Source: CADEFF01 sp964569315 (lineage in GTDB: Bacteria; Pseudomonadota; Alphaproteobacteria; Dongiales; Dongiaceae). Taken from it: a stretch of 8,266 nt of DNA. The stretch covers positions 1-8,266 of the forward strand of contig CAZMUZ010000144.1 in NCBI GenBank assembly GCA_964569315.1, written 5' to 3'. Position numbers and translations under genes: made by a program. The notes under the pieces were generated by a model. That model was given only the letters and a program-made list of their open reading frames with translations. It was not told the origin of the DNA and did no database searches. Numbering within the stretch: position 1 is the first letter of the stretch; each line of letters opens with the position of its first letter. Of this stretch, positions 1 through 6,602 are shown one piece after another.

Positions 1-650
1 AGGAAGTCGGACTGGCTCCCGTACTCCTCGCGGAAATCGACGCCGGAGGACATCTGCAGGATCGCCTTGATCGGCACCCCGTCATAGCCGCTGCCCTTGA
101 GCTCGGGCAGGTAATCGGTGACGGGCCTGTCCACGCCGCTCACCAGGCCATCGGCGATGGCGAAGCCGAGCAGGGTCGAGACGATCGACTTGGAGATCGA
201 CATCGAGGTGAATTGCGAGCGTTCGTCGGCGCCCTGCATGTACCGCTCATAGACGATCTGGCCGTCCTTCAGCACCACGACGCCGGTGGTGCGCGCCCTC
301 GCGAAATAATCCTCGATCGGGAACGTCATGCCGTCGAGGCTCGCTTCCGCCGGTGCCGCTGCGCCAACCGCGTGCGGCAGCGGCGATACCGGCCCCGAAC
401 GCGGGACGATGCGCGCCGGGAAGATGTCGGTCCAATGCCGGAACGACCCGATCATGTAGGGATCGCGCCACATGCTGCTGCGCGTCCCGACCGGATAGTC
501 GGCGGCACCGGCCGCGACGCCGGCGAGCGTCAGCAGCAGCACGGCGAGCGCAGCCCCGAGACGATGGAATGTGACCGTGGAGAAGGGACGCCCCCCGCAG
601 TGCTGGAGTCTTTCGACCGAAGGCCCCGACTCGCGAATCCTCGCCCCCAC
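1..650 (-). CDS. Exported serine hydrolase, beta-lactamase class C / NylB-like family (partial, C-terminus off the left edge)
   Basis: About 216 N-terminal residues of a penicillin-binding-fold serine hydrolase (family S12, COG1680). The catalytic SxxK motif is visible as SISK at residues 151-154 (in TSMSISKS), with S151 the expected nucleophile. The downstream block YDGVPIKAILQMSSGVDF (about 189-206) and the upstream block FRHWTDIFPARIVPRSG (70-86) resemble 6-aminohexanoate-dimer hydrolase-like proteins. A hydrophobic stretch LGAALAVLLLTLAGVAAGAA at 31-50 looks like a signal peptide ending before DYPVG, so the enzyme is probably periplasmic. The later YxN and HxG family motifs lie outside the window. 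The start is uncertain. GTG at 650 is the first standard start after an in-frame stop near 730 and keeps the signal peptide whole, but has no clear Shine-Dalgarno. GTG at 542 would begin inside the hydrophobic core. The gene is divergent from the lgt operon. The fold and catalytic class are fairly sure; the substrate is unknown. Confidence 0.85.
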   Translation of the reverse strand, partial: MGARIRESGPSVERLQHCGGRPFSTVTFHRLGAALAVLLLTLAGVAAGAADYPVGTRSSMWRDPYMIGSFRHWTDIFPARIVPRSGPVSPLPHAVGAAAPAEASLDGMTFPIEDYFARARTTGVVVLKDGQIVYERYMQGADERSQFTSMSISKSIVSTLLGFAIADGLVSGVDRPVTDYLPELKGSGYDGVPIKAILQMSSGVDFREEYGSQSDF

Positions 651-714
651 TATGGGCCCGACGGTTTTGTCGATGAAGCGGTTTCGCCATCGCGGCCTTC
701 GTGCCGGAGCGCGC

Positions 715-744
715 TTGTCGCCCGCCGCTTCGACCCCCTATAAG
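715..744 (+). promoter_or_regulatory. Candidate sigma-70-type promoter of the lgt operon
   Basis: TTGTCG (715-720) and TATAAG (739-744) are separated by 18 bases and match the -35 and -10 consensus well. Transcription would start near 751, leaving a leader of about 50 bases before the lgt ATG at 801. The TATAAG run is a rare AT-rich patch in a very GC-rich divergent gap. Predicted from sequence only. Confidence 0.5.
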
Positions 745-790
745 AGCGGGGCCCGGACGGCGCCGCCGGGGTGCCCGAAGCCGCGCAGCC

Positions 791-794
791 GGAG
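791..794 (+). promoter_or_regulatory. Ribosome binding site deciding the lgt start
   Basis: GGAG lies six bases upstream of ATG 801. It supports that start over the in-frame GTG at 771, which would add ten non-membrane residues (MPEAAQPELS) and has only GC-rich sequence in front of it. Confidence 0.6.
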
Positions 795-800
795 CTTTCG

Positions 801-1598
801 ATGCTCGCCTCCCTCGCCTTTCCCGCGTTCGATCCGGTCGCGCTCCAGATCGGCCCCCTGGCGATTCGATGGTATGCGCTCTCCTATGTGGTCGGGCTGC
901 TGCTCGGCTGGCGTTACTGCCTCTATATCGCGCAGCGCCCGCCCTTGCCGCTCTCGCGGTCGCTGTTCGACGATTTCTTCCTGTGGGCGCTGCTGGGCGT
1001 GATCCTCGGCGGGCGCATCGGCTACATCCTCTTCTACAATTTCGCGGAATATATCGCGGACCCGCTCGAGATCCTGAAGGTGTGGCGTGGAGGCATGTCC
1101 TTCCATGGCGGCCTGATCGGCATGCTGATCGCGATCGGGCTCTTCGCGCGGAGCCGCTCCCTGCCCTATTTCGCCATCGCCGACGTCATCGCGGCGGCGG
1201 CCCCGATCGGGCTGCTGCTCGGACGCATCGCCAATTTCATCAATGGCGAGCTCTACGGGCGCCCGACCGACATGCCCTGGGGGGTCGTGTTTCCCGGCGG
1301 CGGCGACGTGGCCCGCCATCCGAGCCAGCTCTACGAGGCGGCGCTCGAGGGGTTGCTGCTGTTCCTCATCCTGTTCGCCCTGGCGCGCTTCACCGATATA
1401 CGAGCGCATATCGGCCGGCTCAGCGGCGCGTTCCTCGCCGGCTACGCCGTCAGCCGCATCGTCGCCGAGTTCTTCCGCGAACCGGACATGCAGCTCGGCT
1501 TCCTGATCGGGAACAGCACCATGGGTCAGTGGCTCTCCGTGCCCATGCTGCTCGCCGGCCTCTATCTCCTCGTCCGGCGGGCGCCGCGCCCGCAGTGA
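801..1598 (+). CDS. lgt: Prolipoprotein diacylglyceryl transferase Lgt
   Basis: Inner-membrane enzyme that moves a diacylglyceryl group from phosphatidylglycerol to the lipobox cysteine of prolipoproteins, the first step of lipoprotein maturation. The 265-residue length is normal. Family marks are visible: RWYALSYVVG near 23-32, FHGG with H102, the Lgt signature GRIANFINGELYGRPT at 141-156 (R142, N145, E150), HPSQLYEA at 173-180, SRIVAEFFREPD at 218-229 and MGQWLSVPM at 241-249. The protein is mostly hydrophobic with several membrane segments, as expected. The signature carries Ala144 where many orthologues have Gly; this is within family variation. ATG 801 is preferred because of the GGAG site before it and because the protein then begins MLASLAFPAFDP, like its relatives. 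It is the first gene of the probable operon, and its stop overlaps the start of the next gene. Confidence 0.96.
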   Translation: MLASLAFPAFDPVALQIGPLAIRWYALSYVVGLLLGWRYCLYIAQRPPLPLSRSLFDDFFLWALLGVILGGRIGYILFYNFAEYIADPLEILKVWRGGMSFHGGLIGMLIAIGLFARSRSLPYFAIADVIAAAAPIGLLLGRIANFINGELYGRPTDMPWGVVFPGGGDVARHPSQLYEAALEGLLLFLILFALARFTDIRAHIGRLSGAFLAGYAVSRIVAEFFREPDMQLGFLIGNSTMGQWLSVPMLLAGLYLLVRRAPRPQ

Positions 1599-2695
1599 CG
1601 CCGCTCGGCGCGCATCTGGTCCGCCGCATCCGGATCGAGGGACCGCTCAGCGTTGCCGACTTCATGACCGAGGCGCTGGCCCATCCGACCCTCGGCTATT
1701 ACCGCACCGCCGCCCCCGTCGGCGCCGCCGGCGACTTCATCACCGCCCCCGAGATCAGCCAGATGTTCGGCGAGCTGATCGGGCTCTGCTGCCTCGACCT
1801 CTGGGAGCGGATGGGCCGCCCCGCGCCGGTCCGGCTGGTCGAGCTCGGGCCCGGCCGCGGCGCGCTCATCGGCGATGCGCTGCGCGCGACCCGCATCCGC
1901 CCCGAATTCCATGCGGCCGCGACCCTCCACCTCGTCGAGATCAATCCCGCGCTGCGGGCCGACCAGGCGGCCGCCGTCGCGCCCTATCGCGACCGTCTCG
2001 GCGGCTGCGCCTGGCATGACGGGTTCGCCGCCGTCCCGCCCGGACCGCTGCTGCTGGTCGCCAACGAGTTCTTCGACGCCTTGCCGGTGCATCAGTTCGT
2101 GCGGCAGGCGGGAGCCTGGCACGAGCGGGTCGTCGGGCTCGATCCCGCGGGCGAGCGGCTCGCTTTCGCGCTCGCCACCCCCGGCCCCGCCGCAGCGCTC
2201 CTGCCGTCCGCGCAGGCGAATGCGCCCGAAGGCAGCGTCGTCGAGATTTCGCCCGCCGGCATCGCGCTTGCCGACCGCATCGCCCGCCGGATCGCCGAGG
2301 CCGGCGGCGGCGCGCTGGTGATCGATTACGGCCATGCGGGCGAGCCGATCTGGAGCCTGCAGGCCGTGCGCCGGCAGAAGCGGGAGCGCGACCCGCTGGC
2401 CGAGCCCGGGCTCGTCGATCTCAGCGCCCAGGTGGATTTCGCCCGGCTCGTCGAAGCGGCGGGGCAGGCGGGTGCCACGACGCGGGGGCCGGTCGCCCAG
2501 CGCGACTTCCTGGAGGCGCTCGGCATCCGCGCCCGCGCCGCGGCGCTTGCGGAACGCGCCCGCGGCGATCAGGCGACGGCGATCGAGGCGGCGCTCCGCC
2601 GCTTGCTCGATCCCGCGGAAATGGGCACCCTGTTCCAGGCGATCGCCTTCGCACAGCCCGGCGGACCCGACCCTGCCGGCTTCGCGATCCGCTAG
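1595..2695 (+). CDS. Class I SAM-dependent methyltransferase, MidA/NDUFAF7 (DUF185) family
   Basis: A 366-residue protein of the SAM-dependent MidA/NDUFAF7 family (COG1565). The mitochondrial member NDUFAF7 methylates an arginine of the NDUFS2 subunit of complex I during assembly; an equivalent job here is inferred from family. Visible blocks: GDFITAPEISQMFGELIG at 46-63, the SAM-binding VELGPGRGALIGDALR at 82-97, the acidic VEIN at 114-117, NEFFDALPVHQFV at 157-169, VIDYGH at 242-247, SLQAVRR at 254-260, and the C-terminal QVDFARL and MGTLFQAIAF. The start is GTG 1595 in a GTGA overlap with the lgt stop, which suggests translational coupling. The reading frame stays open upstream through lgt, but that part has no methyltransferase character. 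The region around EPIWSLQAVRRQKRERD differs somewhat from the usual form, which I recall as GDTLQAV followed by a conserved His. No complex I gene is in the window. Confidence 0.92.
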   Translation: MTPLGAHLVRRIRIEGPLSVADFMTEALAHPTLGYYRTAAPVGAAGDFITAPEISQMFGELIGLCCLDLWERMGRPAPVRLVELGPGRGALIGDALRATRIRPEFHAAATLHLVEINPALRADQAAAVAPYRDRLGGCAWHDGFAAVPPGPLLLVANEFFDALPVHQFVRQAGAWHERVVGLDPAGERLAFALATPGPAAALLPSAQANAPEGSVVEISPAGIALADRIARRIAEAGGGALVIDYGHAGEPIWSLQAVRRQKRERDPLAEPGLVDLSAQVDFARLVEAAGQAGATTRGPVAQRDFLEALGIRARAAALAERARGDQATAIEAALRRLLDPAEMGTLFQAIAFAQPGGPDPAGFAIR

Positions 2696-2734
2696 CCGCC
2701 GACATACCGACAGGATCGGACGCTTCCCTTCCGC

Positions 2735-3502
2735 ATGATCACGCTCGGCCCGCTCAACGATCTCGAAGGCGTTCGCCACGCTTTCTTCACGCGCAACGGC
2801 GGCGTCAGCACCGGCCTCTATGCCTCGCTCAACTGCGGCTACGGCTCGGGCGACGACCCGGCCCGGGTGACGGAGAACCGGGCGATCGCGCTCGCCCGCG
2901 CCGATCTCTCGGACGCCGCGCTCAACACCTGCTACCAGACCCACAGCGCCGCCGTCGCGACGGTGGAGAAGGCCTGGCCGCGCGAGGATGCGCCCAAGGT
3001 CGACGGCATGGTGACGGACCGGCCGGGCGTGGCGCTCGGCATCCTCACCGCGGATTGTGCGCCGGTGCTGCTCGCCGACAAGGACACGCGGGTCATCGGC
3101 GCCGCTCATGCCGGCTGGCGCGGCGCGCTCGGCGGCATTATCGAGGCGACCGTCGCGGCGATGGTGGCGCTGGGCGCCAGGCCCGAGCGCATCCGCGCCG
3201 GGATCGGCCCCTGCATCGCGCAGCGCTCCTACGAGGTCGGCCCGGAGTTTCCGGCGCCTTTCCTCGCCGCCGACCCGGAGAACGAGGTCTATTTCGCGCC
3301 GGCGCGACGCCCGGGGCATTTCTTCTTCGACCTGACCGGCTATGTCGGCGCGCGCCTCGGCGCGACCGGGATCCGGCGCATCACCGGCGCCCATGCCGAT
3401 ACCTGCGCCGAGGCCGCACGGTTCTTCAGCTATCGCCGGGCGACGCTCGCCGGCGAGAAGGACTATGGCCGCGGCCTCTCGCTCATCGCCCTCGAACCGT
3501 AA
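2735..3502 (+). CDS. pgeF: Peptidoglycan editing factor PgeF (YfiH/laccase-domain protein)
   Basis: A 255-residue member of the multicopper-polyphenol-oxidase/YfiH family (DUF152, COG1496). In E. coli PgeF removes wrongly incorporated L-Ser from UDP-MurNAc-peptide precursors; family members also act on purine nucleosides. The metal/active-site residues are in place: H70 in CYQTHS, C108 in LTADCAP, and H125 in AAHAGWRG. GIGPCI follows at 156-161, and the conserved end FFSYRR and GRGLSLIAL is present. Opening residues VRHAFFTRNGGVS are typical of the family N-terminus and fix the start at ATG 2735; no other start codon lies in frame between it and the previous stop. The ribosome binding site is weak: AGGA at 2712-2715 is too far away. 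It follows the methyltransferase by 39 bases, and lgt-midA-pgeF is a recurring order in alphaproteobacteria. Confidence 0.95.
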   Translation: MITLGPLNDLEGVRHAFFTRNGGVSTGLYASLNCGYGSGDDPARVTENRAIALARADLSDAALNTCYQTHSAAVATVEKAWPREDAPKVDGMVTDRPGVALGILTADCAPVLLADKDTRVIGAAHAGWRGALGGIIEATVAAMVALGARPERIRAGIGPCIAQRSYEVGPEFPAPFLAADPENEVYFAPARRPGHFFFDLTGYVGARLGATGIRRITGAHADTCAEAARFFSYRRATLAGEKDYGRGLSLIALEP

Positions 3503-3522
3503 TCACCGAAAGGAACAGCATC

Positions 3523-4674
3523 ATGGCCTTGCATTTCAGCCGCGAGGAGCTCGCGAACCGCCAGGCGCGGACCATCGGGCTGATGCAGAAGCGCAAGCTC
3601 GACGGTCTGCTGATCTTCCGCCAGGAAAGCATGTATTACCTGACGGGCTACGACACCTTCGGCTATGTCTTCTTCCAGTGCCTCTATCTCGGCGCCGACG
3701 GGAAGATGTTCCTGCTGACCCGCGCACCGGACCTGCTGCAGGCGCGGCACACCTCGATGATCGACGATATCCGGATCTGGGTCGATGCGCCGGACGCGAA
3801 TCCGTCGCAGGAGCTGCGCCAGATGCTGCAGCGCATGGGCCTCTCGGGGAAGACGCTGGGCGTCGAATACGAATCCTACGGCCTCACCGCGCGCAACGGC
3901 ATGCGGCTCAACGCGGCGCTCGAGGATTTCTGCGACCTCATCGATGCCTCCGACCTGGTGAGCCGGCTCCGCCTGGTGAAGAGCCCGGCCGAGATCGCCT
4001 ATGTGCGGAAGGCGGCCGAGCTCGCCGACCAGTCGCTCGAGGAGGCGCATCGCCTCGCCGGCCCCGGCGTCAACGAGGGCGACATCCTGGCCGCGATGCA
4101 GGCGGCGGTGTTCCGGGGCGGCGGCGACGATCCGGCGAACGAGACCATCATCGGCTCCGGCAAGGATGCGCTGCTCTGCCGCTACTTCACCGGCCGCCGC
4201 ACGCTCGACCCGGTCGACCAGCTCACCCTCGAGTTCGCCGGCGTCTACCGCCACTACCATGCCTGCCTGATGCGCACGGTCCCGATCGGCAAGGCGCCGC
4301 CGGCCCAGGTCGAGATGCACAAGGTCTCGGTCGAGGCGCTCGAAGCCTGCCGCGCCGCGCTCAAGCCGGGCCGGCCGATCGGCGAAGTGTTCGACGCCTA
4401 TGCGCGCGTCTGCGACGCCCATGGCCACAAGAAGAACCGGATGAACGCGACCGGCTACAGCCTCGGCACCACCTTCGCGCCGAACTGGATGGACTGGCCG
4501 ATGTTCTATCACGCCAATCCGGAGCTCGCGGCGCCGGGCCAAGTGTTCTTCATCCATATCATCATCTTCGACGCCGACAAGGGCATCGCCATGACCAACG
4601 GCCATACGGTGCTGGTGAACGAGAAGGGCTGCGAGCCGCTCTCCCGCATGTCGACCGAACTCGTGATCAAGTGA
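3523..4674 (+). CDS. M24-fold (creatinase/prolidase-like) protein with degenerate metal site
   Basis: A 383-residue protein with the two-domain layout of the M24 family: a creatinase-type N-terminal domain (about 1-145, with GLLIFRQESMYYLTGYD at 28-44) and a pita-bread C-terminal domain beginning around LRLVKSPAEIAYVRKAAELAD (149-169). Further fold marks are GSGKDALLCRYF at 211-222, YHACLMRTVPIGK at 245-257, APGQVFFIHIIIFD at 337-350 and HTVLVNEKG at 361-369. By eye, the five metal ligands of M24 peptidases (D, D, H, E, E) align with E237, C248, Y312, H345 and G360, so metal-dependent peptidase activity is unlikely. Creatinase is the known precedent for a metal-free hydrolase of this fold, and the ectoine hydrolase DoeA/EutD is a related non-peptidase; neither identity can be assigned here. 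The start is ATG 3523, with GAAAGGAA at 3508-3515 seven bases upstream. It lies 20 bases after pgeF and 5 bases before the ThDP enzyme, so it is probably co-transcribed with both. Confidence 0.88.
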   Translation: MALHFSREELANRQARTIGLMQKRKLDGLLIFRQESMYYLTGYDTFGYVFFQCLYLGADGKMFLLTRAPDLLQARHTSMIDDIRIWVDAPDANPSQELRQMLQRMGLSGKTLGVEYESYGLTARNGMRLNAALEDFCDLIDASDLVSRLRLVKSPAEIAYVRKAAELADQSLEEAHRLAGPGVNEGDILAAMQAAVFRGGGDDPANETIIGSGKDALLCRYFTGRRTLDPVDQLTLEFAGVYRHYHACLMRTVPIGKAPPAQVEMHKVSVEALEACRAALKPGRPIGEVFDAYARVCDAHGHKKNRMNATGYSLGTTFAPNWMDWPMFYHANPELAAPGQVFFIHIIIFDADKGIAMTNGHTVLVNEKGCEPLSRMSTELVIK

Positions 4675-4679
4675 GGCCG

Positions 4680-6395
4680 ATGACGGCGGCGCCGGCAAGC
4701 GGACCCTCGACCAACCGGCCGAACGGCGCGGAGGCGATGGTCCGCCTGCTCGAACGGCAGGGCGTCACCCACATCTTCGGGCTCTGCGGCGATACGAGCC
4801 TGCCCTTCTACGACGCGCTGGCGCGGCTCGATCACGGCATGCGCCATGTGCTCGCCCGCGACGAGCGGTCCGCCGCCTACATGGCCGACGCCTTCGCGCG
4901 GGTGACGGGGCGCGTCGGCGTCTGCGAGGGTCCCTCCGGCGGCGGCGCCACCTACATCCTGCCGGGCGTGGTCGAGGCGAACGAAAGCTCGGTGCCGCTG
5001 CTCGCGATCACGACCGACATCGCCACCTCCTCGCGCGGCCGCTTCACTTTGACGGAGCTCGACCAGCAGGCCCTCTTCCGTCCGCTGACGAAATGGAACG
5101 CGGTGATCGAGCGCGCGACCATGCTGCCCGACCTGCTGCGGCGCGCCTTCGCCGAGATGACGAGCGGCCGGCCGGGCGCGGCGCATCTGGCATTTCCCTA
5201 CGACGTGCAGCGCGAGCCGGTGGACGAGGCGGCGCTCTGGATCGACCCGGCGACGCTGCGGGTGCCGTCGCGCCGCATCGCGCCCGACGCGGCCGCGATC
5301 GAGGCCGCTGCCGCGGCGCTTTCCTCGGCGCAGCGCCCGATCCTGATCTGCGGCGGCGGGGTCGTGATCGCGGGCGCCGAAACGGAGCTTGCCCGGCTCG
5401 CCGAGCGGCTCGACGCGCCCGTCGCCACCACCATCAGCGGCCAGGGCAGCATCGCCGACACCCATCCCCTGGCGCTCGGCGTGGTCGGCAGCAATGGCGG
5501 CACGATCGAGACGCGGTCCGTGGTGGACGGCGCCGACCTCGTGCTCTTCGTCGGCTGCCGCGCCGGCTCGGTCACCACCGAGCGCTGGCGCCACCCGACG
5601 CCCGGCGCCCGCATCCTCCATATCGACGCCGATCCCGCCGTGTTCGGCGCCTGCTACCCGACCGAGATCGGCATCCTCGGCGATGCGAAGCTCGCCCTCG
5701 CCGCCCTCGCCGACGCGGTGGATCGCCGGCCGGGACTGCGGGCCAACGGCGCCGCACCCGCCGTCGCGGCGGCGAAGCGGCAGAAATTCGCCGCCTTCGA
5801 CGCGCTCGCCGCCGCCGACGAGCGCCCGATCCGGCCGGAGCGGGTGGTGGCGACGCTGAACCGGCTGCTGCCCGAGGACGCCGTGCTGGTCTGCGATCCG
5901 GGCACACCCTGCCCCTATTTCTCCGCCTTTTTCCGATGGCGCGTCACCGGCCGGCATTTCATCTCGAACCGCGCCCATGGGGCGCTCGGTTACGCGCTCC
6001 CGGCGGTGGCCGGCGCGCAGATCGGCCGCCCCCACGCCAAATGCGTCGCGGTGATGGGCGACGGCAGCTTCGCCATGGCCTGCGGCGAGATGGAAACGCT
6101 GCTGCGGCACCGCCTTCCGGTGACCCTTGTCGTGCTCTCCAATGCGAGTTTCGGCTGGATCAAGGCCGGGCAACGGACGGGCTTCGCGAGCCGCTTCTAC
6201 TCGGTCGATTTCGGCCGGACCGACCATGCGCGGGTGGCCGAAGCCTTCGGCCTCAAGGCCTGGCGGGTCGAGGATCCGGCCGCCCTGGAGCCGGCCCTCG
6301 AGGCCGCGCTTGCCGCCGACGGGCCGACCCTGGTCGATATCCTGGTGCAGCCGCTCGAAGAAGCCCGCGCGCCGGTTTCGGAGTGGATCGCCTGA
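4680..6395 (+). CDS. Thiamine-diphosphate-dependent enzyme, acetolactate synthase-like
   Basis: A 571-residue ThDP enzyme of the acetolactate synthase / benzoylformate decarboxylase superfamily (COG0028). The N-terminal pyrimidine-binding domain (about 15-180) has IFGLCGDTSLPFYDAL and the likely catalytic glutamate E62 in ARDERSAAYMADAFAR. The central domain (about 200-340) has ICGGGVVIAGAETEL, ISGQGSIADTHPLALGVVG and LHIDADP. The C-terminal domain (about 385-555) has the ThDP/Mg motif starting GDGSFAMACGE at 460 and ending at N488. Differences from biosynthetic IlvB include SGGGATY (86-92) where GPGATN is usual, and RAHGALGYALPA near 431-441; no ilvN-like regulatory subunit gene adjoins it. 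The reaction is probably a 2-oxoacid decarboxylation or a carboligation, but the substrate is unknown. The start is ATG 4680, five bases after the M24 stop; TGAGG at 4672-4676 is close but usable as a ribosome binding site. It is the last gene of the operon. Confidence 0.9.
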   Translation: MTAAPASGPSTNRPNGAEAMVRLLERQGVTHIFGLCGDTSLPFYDALARLDHGMRHVLARDERSAAYMADAFARVTGRVGVCEGPSGGGATYILPGVVEANESSVPLLAITTDIATSSRGRFTLTELDQQALFRPLTKWNAVIERATMLPDLLRRAFAEMTSGRPGAAHLAFPYDVQREPVDEAALWIDPATLRVPSRRIAPDAAAIEAAAAALSSAQRPILICGGGVVIAGAETELARLAERLDAPVATTISGQGSIADTHPLALGVVGSNGGTIETRSVVDGADLVLFVGCRAGSVTTERWRHPTPGARILHIDADPAVFGACYPTEIGILGDAKLALAALADAVDRRPGLRANGAAPAVAAAKRQKFAAFDALAAADERPIRPERVVATLNRLLPEDAVLVCDPGTPCPYFSAFFRWRVTGRHFISNRAHGALGYALPAVAGAQIGRPHAKCVAVMGDGSFAMACGEMETLLRHRLPVTLVVLSNASFGWIKAGQRTGFASRFYSVDFGRTDHARVAEAFGLKAWRVEDPAALEPALEAALAADGPTLVDILVQPLEEARAPVSEWIA

Positions 6396-6500
6396 GCCGC
6401 CGTCGCTGCCCTCGGGAAATTCTGGATTTATCAGCTATATCAAAATCTTAAGGCGCGCCGATCCGCGCGCGTCGGATGGCCGCGGCGGGCGGCAATTTCG

Positions 6501-6529
6501 TTTACAGGTCAAGGGCCGGTTGATACATT
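6501..6529 (+). promoter_or_regulatory. Candidate promoter of prs
   Basis: TTTACA (6501-6506) and TACATT (6524-6529) are separated by exactly 17 bases and match the -35 and -10 consensus at five and four of six positions. The predicted start is near 6536, giving a leader of about 65 bases before the prs ATG. It suggests that prs can be transcribed independently of the lgt operon upstream. An AT-rich stretch at about 6418-6450 lies farther upstream. No convincing intrinsic terminator is visible between 6396 and 6500. Confidence 0.45.
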
Positions 6530-6530
6530 C

Positions 6531-6554
6531 CGCCGGCCTCGCGGGGGGCCGGCG
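6531..6554. repeat. Perfect 8-bp inverted repeat in the prs leader
   Basis: CGCCGGCC (6531-6538) and GGCCGGCG (6547-6554) are exact reverse complements around the 8-base spacer TCGCGGGG. No T-run follows, so it is not a standard intrinsic terminator. The predicted transcription start falls inside the left arm, so it could act as a DNA operator or, if transcription starts earlier, as an RNA stem-loop. GC-rich palindromes also arise by chance in such DNA. Confidence 0.4.
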
Positions 6555-6599
6555 ATGGAGACCCGCGCCTCGGGTCCGCCCCGGCCGCAAGTCTGGTGA
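6555..6599 (+). CDS. Possible 14-residue leader peptide upstream of prs
   Basis: ATG 6555 opens a 14-codon frame, METRASGPPRPQVW, ending at TGA 6597-6599, three bases before the prs ATG. Its stop codon lies within GGTGAAG, which is also the best ribosome binding site for prs, so translation of one could affect the other. It lies just after the inverted repeat and the predicted promoter. A PPRP stretch near the end could slow ribosomes. The only upstream Shine-Dalgarno-like sequence is a G-run at 6543-6548, which is not canonical. Short frames are common by chance, so this is a tentative call. Confidence 0.2.
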   Translation: METRASGPPRPQVW

Positions 6600-6602
6600 A
6601 GC

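Noticed and set aside
771..800. GTG 771 as the lgt start
   Set aside because: ATG 801 has a GGAG site six bases upstream and gives the family-typical N-terminus.
701..1594. Open frame upstream of the methyltransferase start that could extend it by about 300 residues
   Set aside because: It overlaps the whole of lgt in another frame, is Arg/Ala/Pro-rich without domain character, and the methyltransferase family normally begins near GTG 1595.
1562..3394. Long 610-residue minus-strand open frame
   Set aside because: It lies antisense to the methyltransferase and pgeF, which have clear family motifs. Its composition (Arg, Gly, Asp, Ala) is typical of a shadow frame in GC-rich DNA.
3463..6227. 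Long minus-strand open frames antisense to the M24 and ThDP genes
   Set aside because: No recognisable motif is present and the composition is skewed; they mirror the third-position GC bias of the real genes on the plus strand.
5093..6451. A 452-residue plus-strand frame overlapping the ThDP gene
   Set aside because: Arg-rich shadow in another frame; the overlapping ThDP frame has complete cofactor motifs.
6461..6477. ATCCG...CGGAT stem as a terminator of the lgt operon
   Set aside because: Only five base pairs and no T-run follows, so it is too weak to call.
6476..6523. Small 15-codon frame MAAAGGNFVYRSRAG upstream of prs
   Set aside because: It overlaps the predicted prs -35 box and spacer and has no ribosome binding site.
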